64,000 bases of DNA, taken from Hyphomicrobiales bacterium. GTDB taxonomy: Bacteria > Pseudomonadota > Alphaproteobacteria > Rhizobiales > Aestuariivirgaceae. The stretch spans positions 62,001-126,000 of the forward strand of contig JANYHN010000048.1 in assembly GCA_025359045.1 (NCBI GenBank), given 5' to 3'. The stretch's first letter is position 1. Each line of letters begins with the position of its first letter. Under the pieces are notes generated by a model. The model was not told the origin of the DNA. It made no database searches and saw only the letters and a program-made list of their open reading frames with translations. This document shows positions 63,032-64,000 of this stretch, one piece after another. The translations under genes and the position numbers were made by a program.

Positions 63032-64000
63032 ATGGCAGAACAAGGGCTGGAAGCCGAATTATCAGGTAAACTTCTCGTATGGTATGATGCCAACGCCAGG
63101 GTGCTGCCATGGCGGGAAAAACCGGGCGTCAGGGCTGATCCTTACCGGGTTTGGCTTTCTGAAATTATGTTGCAGCAGACCACCGTGGCGGCGGTGAAAG
63201 ATTATTTCATCAAGTTCATCCGTATTTGGCCCACGGTTTTTGATTTGGCGGCGGCTGAAGCCGAAGATGTGATGAAAGCTTGGGCGGGGCTTGGCTATTA
63301 TGCGCGGGCGCGCAATCTGCACGCTTGTGCAAAGGTTATTGCGGCAACGGGAGGTGTTTTCCCGCAAACTATTGTTGAGTTGCAAAAGCTCCCTGGTATT
63401 GGCCCCTACACTGCGGGCGCGATTGCGGCGATTGCATTTGATGTGCCCGTAGCGGCAGTCGACGGAAATGTTGACCGTGTCGTTTCACGTTATTACGCCA
63501 TTGAGGAACCCCTGCCCGCATCTAAGCCTCGCATTCGCGAATTGGCCCAAGCCCTTGTTCCCCAAAAACGCGCGGGAGATTTTGCGCAAGCCATGATGGA
63601 TTTAGGGGCGACGATCTGCACACCGAAATCACCATCCTGTTTAATTTGTCCGTGGACGGATGAATGTGCGGGGCGGATCCGTGGCATTGCCACTGCTTTA
63701 CCACTCAAAGCCTCGAAACAAAAAGTGCCTACACGTTTTGGCCATGTCTATTGGATTGAGAATGCCAGGGGCGATGTGTTGGTGCGCACGCGTTCGAACA
63801 AAGGTTTACTCGGCGGTATGACAGAATTTCCGTCAAGCGAATGGGTTGATGGAAAGCGCGTGAAGTTCGCAGCCCCCTTCGAGGCGGAGTGGAAGAAAGC
63901 GATCGGATTAGTTGAACACACCTTCACACATTTTCATTTGGAGCTGATGGTGTGGAAGGCCGTGGCCGCAAAGCCAGTTCTTGAGGGGCGGTTCGTTAAA
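63032..64000 (+). CDS. mutY: A/G-specific adenine glycosylase MutY (runs off the window)
   Basis: The gene starts at ATG 63032 and stays open to the last base, so 323 codons are seen and the end is missing. MutY removes adenine opposite 8-oxoguanine. The catalytic glutamate is E44 in SEIMLQQT. The helix-hairpin-helix LPGIGPYTAGAIAAI near residue 117 and catalytic aspartate region VDGNVDRV near 142 follow. The Fe-S cluster has cysteines spaced C-x6-C-x2-C-x5-C in CTPKSPSCLICPWTDEC near residue 193-209. The last 80 residues begin the C-terminal Nudix-like domain. It is divergent from the DUF721 gene. Confidence 0.94.
   Translation, partial: MAEQGLEAELSGKLLVWYDANARVLPWREKPGVRADPYRVWLSEIMLQQTTVAAVKDYFIKFIRIWPTVFDLAAAEAEDVMKAWAGLGYYARARNLHACAKVIAATGGVFPQTIVELQKLPGIGPYTAGAIAAIAFDVPVAAVDGNVDRVVSRYYAIEEPLPASKPRIRELAQALVPQKRAGDFAQAMMDLGATICTPKSPSCLICPWTDECAGRIRGIATALPLKASKQKVPTRFGHVYWIENARGDVLVRTRSNKGLLGGMTEFPSSEWVDGKRVKFAAPFEAEWKKAIGLVEHTFTHFHLELMVWKAVAAKPVLEGRFVK

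Overview
The window is chromosomal DNA of an alphaproteobacterium, most likely of the order Hyphomicrobiales (Rhizobiales). The evidence is the split F-type ATP synthase operon with paired b and b' subunits, the order mutY / DUF721 / dsbA-like / smc, the histone deacetylase - xseB - tlyA run, a perfect CtrA-type box (TTAA-N7-TTAA), the glyQ/glyS pair and a DUF2852-type protein. Base composition is moderate, near 50 percent GC by eye. No rRNA, tRNA, prophage, insertion sequence or CRISPR array was seen. Genes are dense, often overlapping by 1-4 bases.

Region 1 (1-9114) is sugar and flavin metabolism. A leftward operon carries a DgcA/trimethylamine-dehydrogenase-like flavoprotein, a KdgK-type kinase, an RbsD/FucU mutarotase, a ribokinase and a TerC-type membrane protein. 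Next come inorganic pyrophosphatase, the ABC-F ATPase Uup and an SMP-30/gluconolactonase-like protein. Region 2 (9115-20272) is a catabolic block of two divergent operons. One holds GMC dehydrogenase, CoA-transferase and enoyl-CoA hydratase. The other holds TetR, SDR, a DUF993-like protein and a TIM-barrel isomerase. A 16-bp palindrome lies between them. A second GMC dehydrogenase and malate synthase G flank the block, so acetyl-CoA or glyoxylate is a plausible end point.

Region 3 (20273-30652) holds a broken metallophosphatase gene, RNA and DNA maintenance genes (tlyA, xseB, tsaC, an SRAP protein, a Nudix hydrolase), a histone-deacetylase homologue, a D-2-hydroxyacid dehydrogenase, an MBL hydrolase, a small protein behind the CtrA box, an MFS transporter and a DUF2852-padR unit with its own palindrome. 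Region 4 (30653-47907) is mostly housekeeping: a PPDK with changed nucleotide-site residues, a SleB-type hydrolase, phosphatases, DNA glycosylase I, YgfZ, dihydroorotase, an AcuI-like reductase, glyQS, methyltransferases, an S49 peptidase, polyprenyl synthase and a PLP decarboxylase.

Region 5 (47908-55010) is the glycine cleavage operon gcvT-gcvH-gcvP followed by aspA. A tandem glycine riboswitch precedes it, and its second aptamer carries an unusual insertion of about 100 nt with two perfect hairpins. A Phd/PIN toxin-antitoxin pair and a strong bidirectional terminator follow. Region 6 (55029-64000) holds the ATP synthase Fo operon, a HAD hydrolase, smc, a DsbA-like protein, a DciA/DUF721 protein and the start of mutY, which runs off the window.

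The observations most worth following are the interrupted glycine riboswitch, the two-GMC/CoA-transferase/DUF993 regulon, the decayed metallophosphatase and the unusual nucleotide-site residues of PPDK.
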